A stretch of DNA of 64,000 nt from Ctenopharyngodon idella (Eukaryota > Chordata > Actinopteri > Cypriniformes > Xenocyprididae), in assembly GCF_019924925.1 (NCBI RefSeq), contig NC_067221.1, forward strand, positions 32,729,956 through 32,793,955, given 5' to 3'. The translations under genes and the position numbers were made by a program. The notes under the pieces are model-generated. The model was not told the origin of the DNA, did no database searches, and worked only from the letters and a program-made list of their open reading frames with translations. Position 1 is the first letter of the stretch. Every line of letters begins with the position of its first letter. Below, in pieces: positions 1-11,089 of this stretch.

Positions 1-480
1 TTATTTAATGATGTCAGTGGAGAGGGCATAAGCGAGTGTGTTGGAAGAATTGGAAGTGTTGGAAGGATTTCAATTTAGGTTGGTCAACCAATAGATAGAC
101 CCGAGCATTTCACACAGACCGGTTAAAGTGAGCGTGTGAATGTGGTGTGTGTGTATTGTTTAGTGTCTACTTTAATAACATGACACCATTCCATACTGTT
201 ATTGGTTTTTGTTGACTGTTTTTAGGTTAACTAACAATGTTTTGTTTTGTTCTCATGAACATAAAAGGAGAACTTATCCTGTAAAAGGTATTTTGCCATG
301 GGTTTATGAAATGCCTAATGTAATTTTTTTTCTGTCTGCTTATGACCTTTTCTTTTTGTATCCTTGGATGAAATGTTTAGATGAGTTAAAAACTGTCATG
401 TATGTCAGTATTTCTCATAATTTGGCTTTATTTTTCTGTGAGGTGGGAGTATTTACAACTCTTCATGTATGACTTTTCAC
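1..480. other. No recognised gene; left edge of window
   Basis: AT-rich sequence with short GT-rich stretches. The 87-codon plus-strand reading frame at 209-472 has no motif I recognise and is rich in F, L and Y, as expected of chance frames in AT-rich DNA. It may be the decayed 5' part of the gypsy element that begins to be recognisable near 500, but no 5' LTR is visible. Confidence 0.5.
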
Positions 481-786
481 AGTGCTGTTGGCTGAGGACA
501 GCCAATATTTGTCCAAGGGCGACTCTGTAATGGGAATGCAGTGGCTCAATGGGCCATTTTCTTTATGGACTCACTGATGAAATCCAGGATGAAGCCCATG
601 AGCTTCCTATGACATGATGACCTGGTGGACTTGGCTATCAGGGTGGATAATCGACTGGTGCTGCGTTGCCATAATTGGACTGCCAGTCTGGCTTAGGCAC
701 CAGGGGGTGCTCAAGTTCCATCTCTCACCCCCTGTCCTGATTCCTTGCCAGAGCCTGAGCCCATGCAAATTGTCCGGACCCGACTC

Positions 787-870
787 ATGGTCAAGGAGAG
801 GCAGTGCCACATTGCCAAAATCCTTTGCTTCTACTGTGGAAGATCTGGACACTTTACTTCAACCTGTCTG
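787..870 (+). pseudogene. Gypsy gag remnant with CCHC zinc knuckle
   Basis: Codons at 826-867 spell CFYCGRSGHFTSTC, a perfect C-x2-C-x4-H-x4-C zinc knuckle as found in retroelement nucleocapsid domains. The upstream sequence reads weakly like a gypsy gag C-terminus in a different frame, and stops follow just downstream, so this is an inactive fragment. Confidence 0.75.
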
Positions 871-1369
871 TAAAAACGCAATGCTAGCCAGTAGCTGCGA
901 AGGTACTGGTAAGCATAACTCCTGTCAATGAACCTCCCACAGCACCCACTCTTTTTCCTCCAACTCTTCAGTGAGATCACTCCTTTCACTAATGCTCTGT
1001 TCTCATGGACTCTGTGGCTGAGGGCAACATTATGGACTCTTCCCTGGCTGCTAAGTAGGGTCTCCCTACCACTCCTCTTCAAGTTCCCTTGATAGCCTGC
1101 GCACTCAATGGGCTGCGTCTCACCCTCATTTCCCATTCTACTGTCCCTGTAAGTCTTGGTAAAGCACAACCCCCACAATGAGTGGGCTAAAAATTCTGTC
1201 TTTTCCTGGAGCCTTTTTTGTCTTAAACATTGTTTGAGTGCTGCCTTGTCTCCTGGCTTTGTTTTATGTTTCACAGGAGGAGGCAGCTGATTTGTCTGGC
1301 ATTCCGGTGGTCTACCATGATCTTCTGTGGGTTTTCAGTGGGCCTGGGCTGTGTGTCTCCCTCCGCATT

Positions 1370-1715
1370 GTCCCTATGATTGTGCTATTAATCTGGTCTC
1401 TGGCACTTCTCCTCCTCGGGGGCGGTTGTGCTCCCTTTCACGTGCCAACCGTGAGGACATGGACAAGTACATCAGCGATCCCTGGCATCCGGCCTCATCC
1501 ATCCATCTTATTTATACCACCTGGTCCATATCAGAGAGGGGGATGAGTGGAATACAGCCTTCAACACTCCCACGGGTCACTTTGAGTATCAGGTCATGCC
1601 GTTTGGGCTGACCAATGCCCCAGCTGTCTTACAGGCCCTGGTCAATGATGTACTGAGAGACATGGTAAATGATTTTGTCTTTGTGTACCTGGATGATATC
1701 CTGATTTTTTCCCAT
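1370..1715 (+). pseudogene. Gypsy reverse transcriptase fragment
   Basis: The region starts with a typical pre-RT segment (YDCAINL, then SPPRGRL-like residues around 1375-1440). It continues with YHLVHIREGDEWNTAF (1510-1565), VMPFGLTNAP (1595-1625) and the catalytic YLDDILIFS (about 1685-1712). Compared with the family's usual order, the part between the LASGLI-like segment and YHLV, with the first catalytic aspartate region, is missing; this is a deletion of roughly 60 codons judged from family knowledge. At least two frame changes occur. Confidence 0.85.
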
Positions 1716-1959
1716 TTCCTCCAGGTACACATCCGTCAGACAGGTGTTGCAATGGCTGCTGGAGAACCAGCTGTATGTTAAGGCTGAGAAGTGCTCGTTC
1801 CATGCTAGGTCCATTCCTGGGGTTTATCATCTCGGTGGAGAGGATCTGTGTAGACCCAGCCAAGGTAAGGGTCGTCTCTGACTGGCCGACTCCTGAAGGT
1901 TTTGCAGTGATTCTTAGGTTTTGGTCATTTTTATTTGCAGATTTGTGCAGAATTATAGA

Positions 1960-2400
1960 TCGATCATTGCACCCCTGATGGCTCTCACTTCTACTAGGAC
2001 TCCCTTTCTGCGGTCATCTCAGGCTCAGGCTGCCTTTGAGACGCTTAAGGCTTGTTTTTCTTCTGCCCCTATTTTGTCTTTTCCAGATCCTGAGCAGCAG
2101 TTCATTGTGGAGGTGGATGCCTCAGAGGTCAGGGTTGGGGCAGTCCTTTCCCTGCAGTCCCTGGGAGATGGCAAAGTGCACCCTTGTGCCTATTACTCTC
2201 ATCACCTGTCCCCAGCTGAACGGATCTATGACATAGGTAACAGGGAGCTGCTGGCTTTTAAGTTGTCTTTGGAAGAGTGACGCCACTGGTTAGAGGGAGC
2301 TGCAGAACCCTTCTTGGTCTGGACATTTCACAAAAATATTGAGTATGTCCATTCAGCCAAGAGATTCAATTCTCGACAGGCTCACTGGGCATTGTTCTTT
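1960..2400 (+). pseudogene. Gypsy RNase H fragment
   Basis: The reading frame at 1921-2280 contains the connection domain (ALTSTRTPF), then FIVEVDASEVRVGAVLSL (catalytic D of VDAS) and AYYSHHLSPAERIYDIGNRE (catalytic E of GNRE). It hits a stop at 2278 within the conserved WRHWLEGA segment and resumes as a degenerate HKNIEY segment to about 2400. This matches Ty3/gypsy RNase H. Confidence 0.85.
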
Positions 2401-2639
2401 GTGTGCTTCAGATTTACTTCATCTTATCATGCAAGATCCAAAAATGTCAAGCCAGATGCCCTGTCCTACCAGTTTGCTGGCGAAGACAACAGCCTCACTC
2501 CTGAACCTATTATACATCCTGAACATGTGATGGCGGCTGTCATTTGGGACATGAAGAGACAGGTCTGAGAGGCCCTTTGGGTGGCTGAGGTGCCTGAGGA
2601 ATGCCCAGAGAACCTTTTGTTTGAACCTAAAATAATCCA

Positions 2640-3050
2640 TCCCTTTGTCCTTCAGTCGGGCCACTCATCTAAGCTTGCTTGCCACCTATGAGTGGCATCC
2701 ATTTGAAACCTTTTTTGGTCTTCTATGGCTGGGGAGGCCTGTCAGTTTGTGGCTGCTGGGGAGGTCTGTGCCCAGAGCAAATCTTCCAACAAGCCTCCTG
2801 CTGATCTGCTCCAACCCCTCCCTATCTCCTCCCATCCGTGGTCTCATATTCCCGTCTAGTGGCAATTCAGTTATCCTGACTGTGGTGGATCGCTTTTCCA
2901 AGGCGGTCCAGCACCCCTCTGCTAAGGAGACGACACTGGTGGTGGTAGACCATGTCTTTTGGATCCACGGTCTTCTGGTGAATGTGGTCTCTGATAGGGG
3001 ACCCCAGTTAATCTCCAAATTCTGGAGGAAATTTCTGCTGACAGATTGGC
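2640..3050 (+). pseudogene. Gypsy integrase core fragment
   Basis: The frame at 2645-3661 holds SSGNSVILTVVDRFSKAVQ (around 2855-2910) with the VDRFSK signature of gypsy integrase cores. Near 2990 follows VVSDRGPQLISKFWRKF, with the second catalytic D of SDRG. The frame then runs on into unrelated GA-rich sequence, so the catalytic E and C-terminal domain are absent. Confidence 0.8.
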
Positions 3051-3386
3051 ACTTCTGGAGGAGCAAGCTGACCGATGAGCCGTGGTGGACTGACAGACTT
3101 TGTGGCTGGAGGCAGAGCCAGGGGATCCTCTTGCCAAGGTCGAGCTGGAGACCAGAAGACCCGAGGCAGATCCACGCAGCAGAGTGGAGTCAGAGGAGGA
3201 GTCGAGTGACTGAAGGGAGCCAGCGGAGGCGGGGACGAAGAACTGACTGTCTTAGGAAGAGGAGGTGGGAGAGGGAGGCTGGGTGGAATCACTGGAGATG
3301 CAGGAGACATGGAGCTGGGTGGGACCAGCAGAAACGCAGGAGAGATGGAGCTGGGCGGGACCAGCGAAGACAAAGGAAAGGACGCC

Positions 3387-3509
3387 TTCAAGCCCATCTG
3401 CACTGCTGTCGTGGTCGTCTGCTCTGCCGTGGGGGTCTTCAATCCTATCTGCTCTGCTGTGGTGGTTGTCTGCTCCACCGTGGGGGTCTTGAAGCCCATC
3501 TACAATGCC
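3387..3509 (+). repeat. 51-bp minisatellite, about 2.4 copies
   Basis: Two full 51-bp units (3387-3437 and 3438-3488) and a partial third share the sequence TTCAA..C...ATCTGC..CTGCTGT and end in CCGTGGGGGTC. Being a multiple of three, the unit keeps all frames open on both strands, which explains the long overlapping chance frames here. It lies in the GC-rich segment between the integrase remnant and the 3' LTR. Confidence 0.8.
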
Positions 3510-3696
3510 TGTGCCACCCTGGCCACCTGCTCAACCTGCTCCGCCCTGACCGCCTGCTGTGCCTCAGTCTCCAAGCCCTCTTCCATTCCATGAACCTGGC
3601 CCTCCATCCCACCCCTGGTTCTGCCTCCACTCCACCACCCTCCTGGTCCTCTTGTTTTTAGGAGTGTCTGGAATCCATTCCTTAAGTGGGGGGCTA

Positions 3697-4042
3697 TGTC
3701 ACATCCACCAGCTGGAGTGTCCTTAATCTCCACCAGAGGGCACTGCTCCCAAGTCCTTTACTATTGCATCACAAAATACATTTCCCATAAACCTTTGCCT
3801 GGACTCAGTATTGTGATTACATCCACCTGTGCATCATTATCTTGTTAACCCGGGTCTATATAAGCTGTGTGTCTTTCAGTCAGTTTTGTCAGTCAGTTTC
3901 CAGATTTCTTGTTCATGTTTGGATTATCTCTTGTTTTATTAAGTTTCTCCTTGCATTTGGATCCAGCCTCTCTTCTTCCCTGCTTAATATGTTACAGTCT
4001 GTGTGGCAAGTATTTGCTGAGTTTCGGTTAATTATTGTGACA
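3697..4042 (+). repeat. Gypsy 3' LTR
   Basis: The 346-bp segment begins TGTCACA and ends TGTGACA, a perfect 7-bp inverted end of the TG...CA type. A purine-rich run (AAGTGGGGGGC, 3684-3694) lies just upstream as a polypurine tract, and TATATAA occurs at 3857-3863 as a promoter-like box. No second copy is present in the window for age estimation. Confidence 0.75.
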
Positions 4043-7000
4043 GAAAGAAGTTCACAGAGACTGAGGTGGCAGAAAGCGCACCTTTTTTGTTTTCTTTATC
4101 TACAAAAAGTTTTGTCATGATTGTGAGTGTACACAAATAAAAATAAACCTTTACAGTTTCAACTGATGTATTACTTGTTTCTGTATGACAAAAATTGATG
4201 GAATATTTTAAGTTCTTTTCGCCGTTATCAGGAAAAAATGTAAGTGATCACACCAGCACCACCGCCGACCCTAGGGGGTTGATATTGAATAGATCCGTGC
4301 GCAAATTAAGGGGAATTCGAGGGGATATGGCATCCACTTTTGTTGGGAAAAAAAGCATCCTCTCTATAAAATCACCCCTGACCATCTTCTTTACATTCAT
4401 AGTGCCATTTACATTATGTAAAACTTATCATGCAAATGAAAAATTAAAATTCTCTACATTTAATAAATTATAAATAAACAGTGATTGTCCAATTGGATCT
4501 CAGTATTACAACAAGCTGTGTACCAGGTCACACAAGTCACACAGATTTGCGCTCTTCAAAAACGGCCATAAGAAAGGTGCACATATTTTGACGTTCAATA
4601 AAATGAATGGAAGACAGAAGAGAACAGAAGGTAAATTTAGTGTTTCAGGACATTCTTCTGATGTAACATTAGAAAGAATAACAGACATAAAGTACGTTGA
4701 TTCATTGATAGATCGATGTCAAGGTTACGTTGAATTATTTAAAACACATATGCTAGGTAAATGTAGGCTAAGTGTGTTTCTTTATTTTATTTTTAAAAAA
4801 TCTGATTTTAGTTTAACTTGAGCTACTGAGGGACTGAGAGACGACAATTCTGAGGGAAAAAGAAGATTGTTCCTTTCAGAAATTAACACCATATCTTTAC
4901 CATTATATGGTAAAGTCTTTACCTTTCACTGTGAGAGCTTTGCAGCACTGAAAAGTCTTACCTTTAGAGTTATTTCTATTAAAAAGTATGTTTAAAATGA
5001 GCTTGGTGATAATGAGTACAATATAAACCCTTTATAGAGTGAGAGTGAACATCAAGAGTGAGTCTGCTGCTCATTAAGACTACATTATCAGAAGAACAAT
5101 TCCTATGTATCCTTTTTATTTATTCTCCTCATTTAACCTCCGCAGATAAAGCTATGATTAGGATGAAATGGGAGAGGAACCAACACTTATAAACCCTGAA
5201 AATATTGTGAAAATATTGGAAAATAATGTGTTTTGATGGCTAAAAATTCAATTTATAAAACTTACTAAAAATGTTATAATAATTAGACAGATTTTGTAAT
5301 CTTTGTGTAAGGCTAGCTATTTAATTTATAATAGCTAAATAAATTTTTTTTTGACCACTGGGCCTATGTATAAAATACATCCTAATCCTGGCTACTATGC
5401 CCGACATTACAGTGTTTAATGACAGTGCTTTTATTCCATTTCATAAACAGCCTGGAACAGATAAAAATGAAAGAGGAAAAGAAAACACAAAATGAAGTGG
5501 GGGAAACGGATACGTCTTCAGCATCAAAGCCACTGTAACTAATCTAATCTTACCTGTAGGCCTATATCTTTGAAAGTGAAAGTAAAAGAGTAATCAAAAT
5601 GGAGAGGGAATAGCATTCAATGTACACACACACAGAGACACATGAAATGATCATCTAATATTGTGATTATTAATATGATTTTGAGTGATTACCAAAAGGG
5701 GATATATTTACAATTTTTCAATAGTCATCCAAAATTAATATGAATTCATTTGTAATATTTTTGTATTTTTAAACTAAATCAGTATAAACGCTTACCAGTT
5801 ATATGATTTATACGATTTTTAGACTGTTATAAAAACAAACAAATGAACATTGCAGTTAAACTCATTCTATTCAAAACTCTCTGATGTTCACAGCCGGTTT
5901 AAAGTCAATAAATTATACCTTAAAAATAAAATAAGGTATTACTTGCTCTTTGAATTTCATGCTCATCATTTGCTAAAAGAAATATTGCATTTTAATATTG
6001 CAAGTACCATTAGAAGAAATAATTAATATAGATACCATTGGAAGAAATTTAGGCCCCTTACCTAAATATAATTTTTTTTTTTTTTTTTTTGTTCTTCCCA
6101 TTTGTTTTCTTTCTTTGTTTTCTTTTAGTTGAAAACTTTTTTTAATAAAATTCTTCGTTCAAACCCACTCATATTTACTTTATCCCCACCTTTTCTCTAG
6201 TATTTTTCTTTATGCATGTATGTTTCTTCTGTTTATATTTTTATATATATCAATAACAACAATTTTGGTAAGACGAAGTTTGTTGCTTTCACAAAATTGC
6301 ACCTTAAAAAGAGAATTGTTTCTTTCAGTGTAGTGAGACATTTACTTGTGTGTAGCAGTGATTTGTAGAGTTCACCATTGTTATCTTTCAAACAAGCCTG
6401 ACAGAAGGTTTGACACTAATCTCAGTAAATTGGATATAGTATTTTTTGACATCCTTGCTGTGGTTATTTGGTTTAGTATCTTGCTTACATTATGCTACAT
6501 ATTTTGTTTTTGTTTTTACTTGTCTAAGTAGTGCTAGCCGGGCCTGTTGTGTTTAGTGTATTTTTATTTACTGCCCGCAACAATTGCGCTATTGACAGCT
6601 GTATTTACATGAAAACTGAACGTTCTGTGGATTTACCTAGTAAGCAATGTCAGGATGAAATGTTGCAAAGAGGCTGAGGAGTGGCTGCTGACAAATAGAT
6701 TATGTCACCGCGAACAATACAGGGAGTGCTGTTTTGGCGTGAGGGTGCCAGAAAATTATACAGCACACTGACATGTAACGATACAGAACGACAGGAAGAA
6801 GCTGCCAAGGACGCCTCACATTCTGGGACAGTCCCCATACAAGGCAGGATCAGTGTCAAGAAAAATTTGACTCACAATTATTGTGTTTTGGTCACCATCT
6901 CCATGGCCTGCAGCTGTTCTCCATATCCCATTGCAAGGAGCAATTTTATTGTGTATATGCAAATGTTTTGAGGGCCAATTTTTAAAACTGACACTTTAAC

Positions 7001-7257
7001 TTTTAAACGTGTCATTTTAGTTTGCTAATATCCCATTAGCTTAGAGAAACCCATTCTTTTATGCATAAGAATTTAATTTAACTTTCTTAACATACCTATA
7101 TTGCTGTAAATTGTACAGTTTAAGAATAAACACCTTAAAATCAGATTGTACAATTTCAAAATAACCACATTTCTATAATAAACTACCTTTTAATGCTGCA
7201 CTAATGATTTTAAATTAACTTTTTACTTCTATATCTGAGTTTTCAATTCTTTTAATT
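4043..7257. other. Intergenic, no recognised gene
   Basis: This AT-rich stretch has homopolymer runs (poly-T at 6070-6090) and no frame I recognise. Two short plus-strand frames look slightly more protein-like than the background: 4615-4757, flanked by AG before and GTAAAT after, and 6702-6890. Neither has an identifiable family. No RNA gene or promoter was recognised. Confidence 0.5.
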
Positions 7258-7380
7258 TCAATTTATTTTAATTTGTATAGCGCTTTTCACAAAACATATC
7301 GTTTCAAAGCAGCTGTACAGAAAATGCATGTGTCTGCATTACAATTTAGAGTGATCTGTTATCAGAGGTGACTTTGTCCA
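7258..7380 (-). repeat. L2-type LINE/SINE 3' tail, reverse orientation
   Basis: In reverse complement this reads as the tail with AAAGCTGCTTTGAAAC-like, GTGAAAAGCGCTATACAAAT segments. The same tail occurs at 21605-21735 on the plus strand, at 17028-17095 (reverse) and, more diverged, at the end of the L2 copy near 10190-10265. Such shared 3' ends are recognised by the LINE reverse transcriptase. Confidence 0.6.
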
Positions 7381-7508
7381 AGTAATGTATTTCTGCAATG
7401 TACATATATAAATCATGCAGTTAGCTAACAATGTATTAAAGCAGAAACAATGAGCTTGTTCAAGTAATTATTATGAGTTGTGAATGATTACAATATATGG
7501 AAAATTTA

Positions 7509-7640
7509 GGGTAACACTTTCTATGAAGCCTGTATTTATAATGCATTATAAAGGTATCCTTAATGCATTATAATTCATGCATAATGCCTTATAAACAACC
7601 TACAACATAATAATTATAAGGCATTATGGATGTATTATAA
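7509..7640. repeat. MITE fragment with GGTAACACTTT-type end
   Basis: The segment starts GGTAACACTTTCTATGAAG and contains internal repeats of TGCATTATAA. This end type is widespread in fish genomes in non-autonomous hAT-like elements. A convincing matching right end is not present, so it is probably truncated. Confidence 0.4.
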
Positions 7641-8099
7641 CGTAAGTGTGTGGTTCCGAGTTTGCTCGGGCTGTACGCTCTCCCTTCCACGTGAGTCGTT
7701 TTGTGTGTGGAATGTGATGTTCGGATCCCAGCACTTTGGTCTAGTTTGGTTTCGGTTCCGTGTCGGGGTTCGGGCATTCGTGCTCCATGTGTTCTGTTAA
7801 GACCGCACAGGTCGGGTTCATGTTTACATCAGCCACATGTATTTATGTTATGCTTTGTGTGAATGCAGCTTGTGAGTGTTCTCATTAACTGCGTGTTCGT
7901 GTCTAGTTTTGTTTGAGCACATGGCTTGTGATTGTTTTCGCTGGCCATGTGCTTGTGTTTTTGTTTTGTTTTCTTTTGTGTAAGCACATGGCTTGTCATG
8001 TCTGTTTCTTTATGCCATGTGCTCGCATGTCTATTGTGTAACCCCTTGATTCTTGTCATCTGATTATTGGTTAATTTGCCCCACTTTCCTCCCTCGTTA

Positions 8100-9380
8100 C
8101 CTGCCTTGAAACGAGGGAGGCAGTATCATCACAACTATGTTCCTTTTTAGAAAGAAATGGTATCTGCGATGGTTTCCAGTCAGGATTTAGGCAGTACCAT
8201 AGTACTGAGACTGCTCTCATTACAGTTTCAAATGATTTGCTCTTATCATCAGATCGTGGTTGTATTTCTCTATTAGTGTTACTGGATCTTAGTGCTGCAT
8301 TTGACACCATCGATCACAACATTCTTTTAAATAGACTCGAAAATGATGTTTCCATTAGTGAAATTGCATTAGCATGGTTCAAATCATACTTATCTGACCG
8401 TTATCAGTTTGTAGTAGTAAACGAAGAGATGTCATATCGATCACAAGTTCAATATAGAGTACCGCAAGGCTCCGTTGCTTTTCACCCTTTCACCCTTGGG
8501 AGATATCATTAGGAAGCATGGCGTTAGTTTTCACTGTTACGCTGATGATACTCAGCTCTATATTTCTTCGCGCCCTTACGAAACTTACCAATTCACAAAA
8601 TTAATGGAATGCATAGCTGATATAAAAAATTGGATGACCAGTAATTTCCTACTACTAAAAAAAACAGAGATTCTAATTATTGGACCAAAAACTTCTGCAC
8701 ATAACAACCTATAATACTGTCTAACACTTGATGGCTGCTCTGTTAAGTCTTCGTCGTCAGTTAGGAACCTGGGTGTGCTCTTTGATACCAATCTTTCAGT
8801 TGACAGCCACATTTCTAGCATCTGTAAAACTGCATTCTTCCATCTTAAAAATATATCTAAACTACGACATATGCTCTCAATGACAAATGTGGAACAGTTA
8901 GTTCATGCGTTCATGACCTCAAGGCTAGATTACTGTAACGCTCTACTGGGTGGTTGCCCTGCTTACTTGATAAACAAACTACAGCTGGTCCAAAACGCAG
9001 CAGCTTACTAGAGTTCTTACTAGAACCAGGAAGTATGACTATATTAGCCCGGTTCTGTCAACACTGCATTGGCTCCCTATTAAACATCATATAGATTTTA
9101 AAATCTTGCTAATTACTTACAAAGCACTAAATGGTTTAGCTCCCCAGTACCTGAGCGAGCTCTTAACGCATTATAGTCCTTCACATCTATTGTGATCTCA
9201 GAATTCTGGCCAATTGATAATACCTAGAATATCAAAATCAACCTCAGGTGGTAGATCCTTCTCCTACTTGGAACCTAAACTCTGGAACAATATTCCTAGC
9301 ATTGTTCGGGAAGCAGAAACACTCTGTCAGTTTAAATCTAGACTAAAAACGCATCTCTTTAACCTGGCATACACATAACA
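8100..9380 (+). pseudogene. L2 reverse transcriptase pseudogene
   Basis: Motifs in order: FQSGFR (about 8170), LLDLSAAFDTIDHNIL (8280-8325; first catalytic D), VPQGS (8460-8475), FHCYADDTQLYIS (8530-8568; catalytic ADD), then the C-terminal segment with LGVLFDTNL, LDYCNALLGG (8920-8950) and LHWLPI (9065-9085). A deletion just after VPQGS removes the LGPLLF segment and shifts the frame. It ends near 9378. The order and spacing fit CR1/L2-group reverse transcriptases. Confidence 0.85.
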
Positions 9381-10231
9381 CATTACCAATTTATGTTTTT
9401 AAATCCGTTAAAGGATTGTTAGGCTGCATAAATTAGGTCAGCTGGAACCGGGAACACTTCCTATAACACCAGATGTACTCATTACATCAGAAGAATGGCA
9501 TCTACATTAATATTAGTCTCTCTGTTTATCCTGAGGTTTACCGTAGTCAGCCGGATCCGGGTCGTATCCAGATCAGATGGAGGACCCGCACCTAGACACA
9601 ATGAAAACGCAGCCCTGAAGTGTCAGCCTGATTGTGTCAACTACATCATCCCCTGTGAAGGCCTCACCGACACGACAGCCAGTGCCACAGATTCCCAACA
9701 ACCGTCCCATACCGGTGTGATGAATATGATCTTCAACTAGATGGAACTGGATTAAATATTTTGACTGTTGCAATCCCAATCGGACTTATGACCTGTAAAG
9801 CTGCCTGAATCATAATCAAGCACTGTTCGCCAGATGAGAACTGGTCTCCTTCTCCATTTTTATCACCTGCTTGTCAGCTGATGTCACCTGTTGGAGTTTG
9901 GGTTCCTTGCCGCCATCGCCTTTGGCTTGCTTAGTTGGGGACACTTGATATTCAACAATGTTTTTGATCTGCCTGCATTGACACCATTGTATGCAAACTG
10001 AACTGAGCTGGACGATGGCATCACTGTTTTCTCCAGTGCTGATATATAGATAAATTAACTAAATTAATAACTATTAATTTTTTTTACAACTGAATGAATC
10101 AATACTGAATTTATTTAAGCTGGTCAATGACACCATTTTCTTTAAGAGCTGCTGTGTAGCCAAAATTATTTACCTGTTATCACTGTAAAGCTACTTTGAC
10201 ACAATCTGCATTGTAAAAAGCACTATATAAA

Positions 10232-10262
10232 TAAAGGTGACTTGACTTGACTTGACTTGACG
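10232..10262 (+). repeat. TGACT microsatellite tail of the L2 copy
   Basis: Tandem GACTT pentamers, about six units with one change near the end (CGTGA). This is the 3' terminus of the L2 element. Confidence 0.8.
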
Positions 10263-10447
10263 TGACTTGTTTGCACCCTATTTATTATTCCCTGTTTGCC
10301 TTGCCCAGTTCTGTCTTGTCCAGTTGCCAGTCATGTTTCCCCCCACGGTTAGTTTTTGTTTGTTTTTGTTTAATTTTTGATTAATAAAAAGCCCAAATTC
10401 TGCATCCTTGAGCCCTTGCCTCATTCCTCAATCTGCATCCTGACACC

Positions 10448-11089
10448 ACTACATATCTCCAGAGATTTTTGGAAACACTTCAGGATTTTCTAAGTCGTCA
10501 TCTGGTTGGTTGAATTCTACAGGATGTCCCGGAGATGTGTGTGTCGCGTTCTTTAATGGTCCGCCTGGTAACAAATGCCGTGACGCCAAACCCCCTTGTG
10601 GAAGAAGAACGCTGTCATGTTTACAACTGTGACAATGAGCGCTTACCAGGATCAAATAAACGCTGGATTTTTAAAAGTATGTGAAGTTTGCGGCTCATTT
10701 GTTGCAGTAAACTTGCACAGCGTTCTTAAATGAATCATTTATTAGATGCACACCGGTCTGTTATCATAGGGACATCGACTTCACATTTTCATGCCCCTAA
10801 ACATGACGCGGAACAAAGCGAACTGTGATTGGTTGCCTTACATGTCAGTCAAATGTCCTCTTGGGTGGTCCTTGGCTAATGAAAGCTGCGATAGAGTCCA
10901 GACCTTCTGCCGTCAGTCTGAAGGTCTGGCTACGTGAGACTAGCCATGGCTTCCAGCATCCATGGAAAACTAAAACACTTGATGATTCTTTTGATTCAAA
11001 CTTTTGATTCATTAGATTTTTCTTGATTTTCCTTTCTATCAATATGAAGTACTGTAGGATGATTGGTATTACAAATCTGACATATCAAA
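10448..11089. other. Intergenic, no recognised gene
   Basis: No coding motif was recognised. It contains a hairpin at 10898-10929 (10-bp stem, CCAGACCTTC with GAAGGTCTGG) inside a segment whose ending, AGGTCTGGCTACGTGAGACTAG, resembles the ends of fish DNA transposons. The rest is unassigned. Confidence 0.45.

Larger units (their letters stand above)
500..4042 (+). mobile_element. Decayed Ty3/gypsy LTR retrotransposon with 3' LTR
   Basis: Pieces of gag, reverse transcriptase, RNase H and integrase lie in the order expected of Ty3/gypsy (Metaviridae) elements, and a 3' LTR follows. Every domain is broken by frameshifts and deletions, so nothing here can be expressed as a whole polyprotein. 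No 5' LTR is visible, so the element is 5'-truncated or too decayed to recognise there. The AT-poor coding remnants contrast with the AT-rich flank. Confidence 0.85.
8085..10264 (+). mobile_element. 5'-truncated L2-clade LINE
   Basis: A non-LTR retrotransposon of the L2 type as found in fish. The copy is 5'-truncated (no endonuclease), begins inside the reverse transcriptase, and ends with a long 3' UTR closing in ATAAATAAAGG and tandem TGACT units (10225-10262), the usual 3' end of fish L2 copies. The 9495-9740 reading frame lies inside the 3' UTR. Stops at 8510, 8712 and 9009 and frame shifts show it is dead. Confidence 0.85.
7645..10447 (+). repeat. Probable LTR split by an L2 insertion
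   Basis: The 7645-8080 sequence is GT-rich, non-coding and contains repeats of AGCACATGGCTTGT. The 10262-10447 sequence has the look of an LTR 3' end: an AATAAAA polyadenylation signal near 10384, then CT-rich sequence ending CTGACA. An L2 copy lies exactly between them. The two halves read naturally as one solo LTR interrupted by L2. No coding internal region is present, and identity as one LTR is an inference. Confidence 0.4.

Noticed and set aside
2645..3661. 338-codon plus-strand frame as a gene
   Set aside because: It starts in integrase remnants and runs through the GA-rich minisatellite segment; open only because the repeat unit is a multiple of three.
9495..9740. 81-codon frame after the L2 reverse transcriptase
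   Set aside because: It lies in the L2 3' UTR, begins after the RT stop and has no recognised domain.
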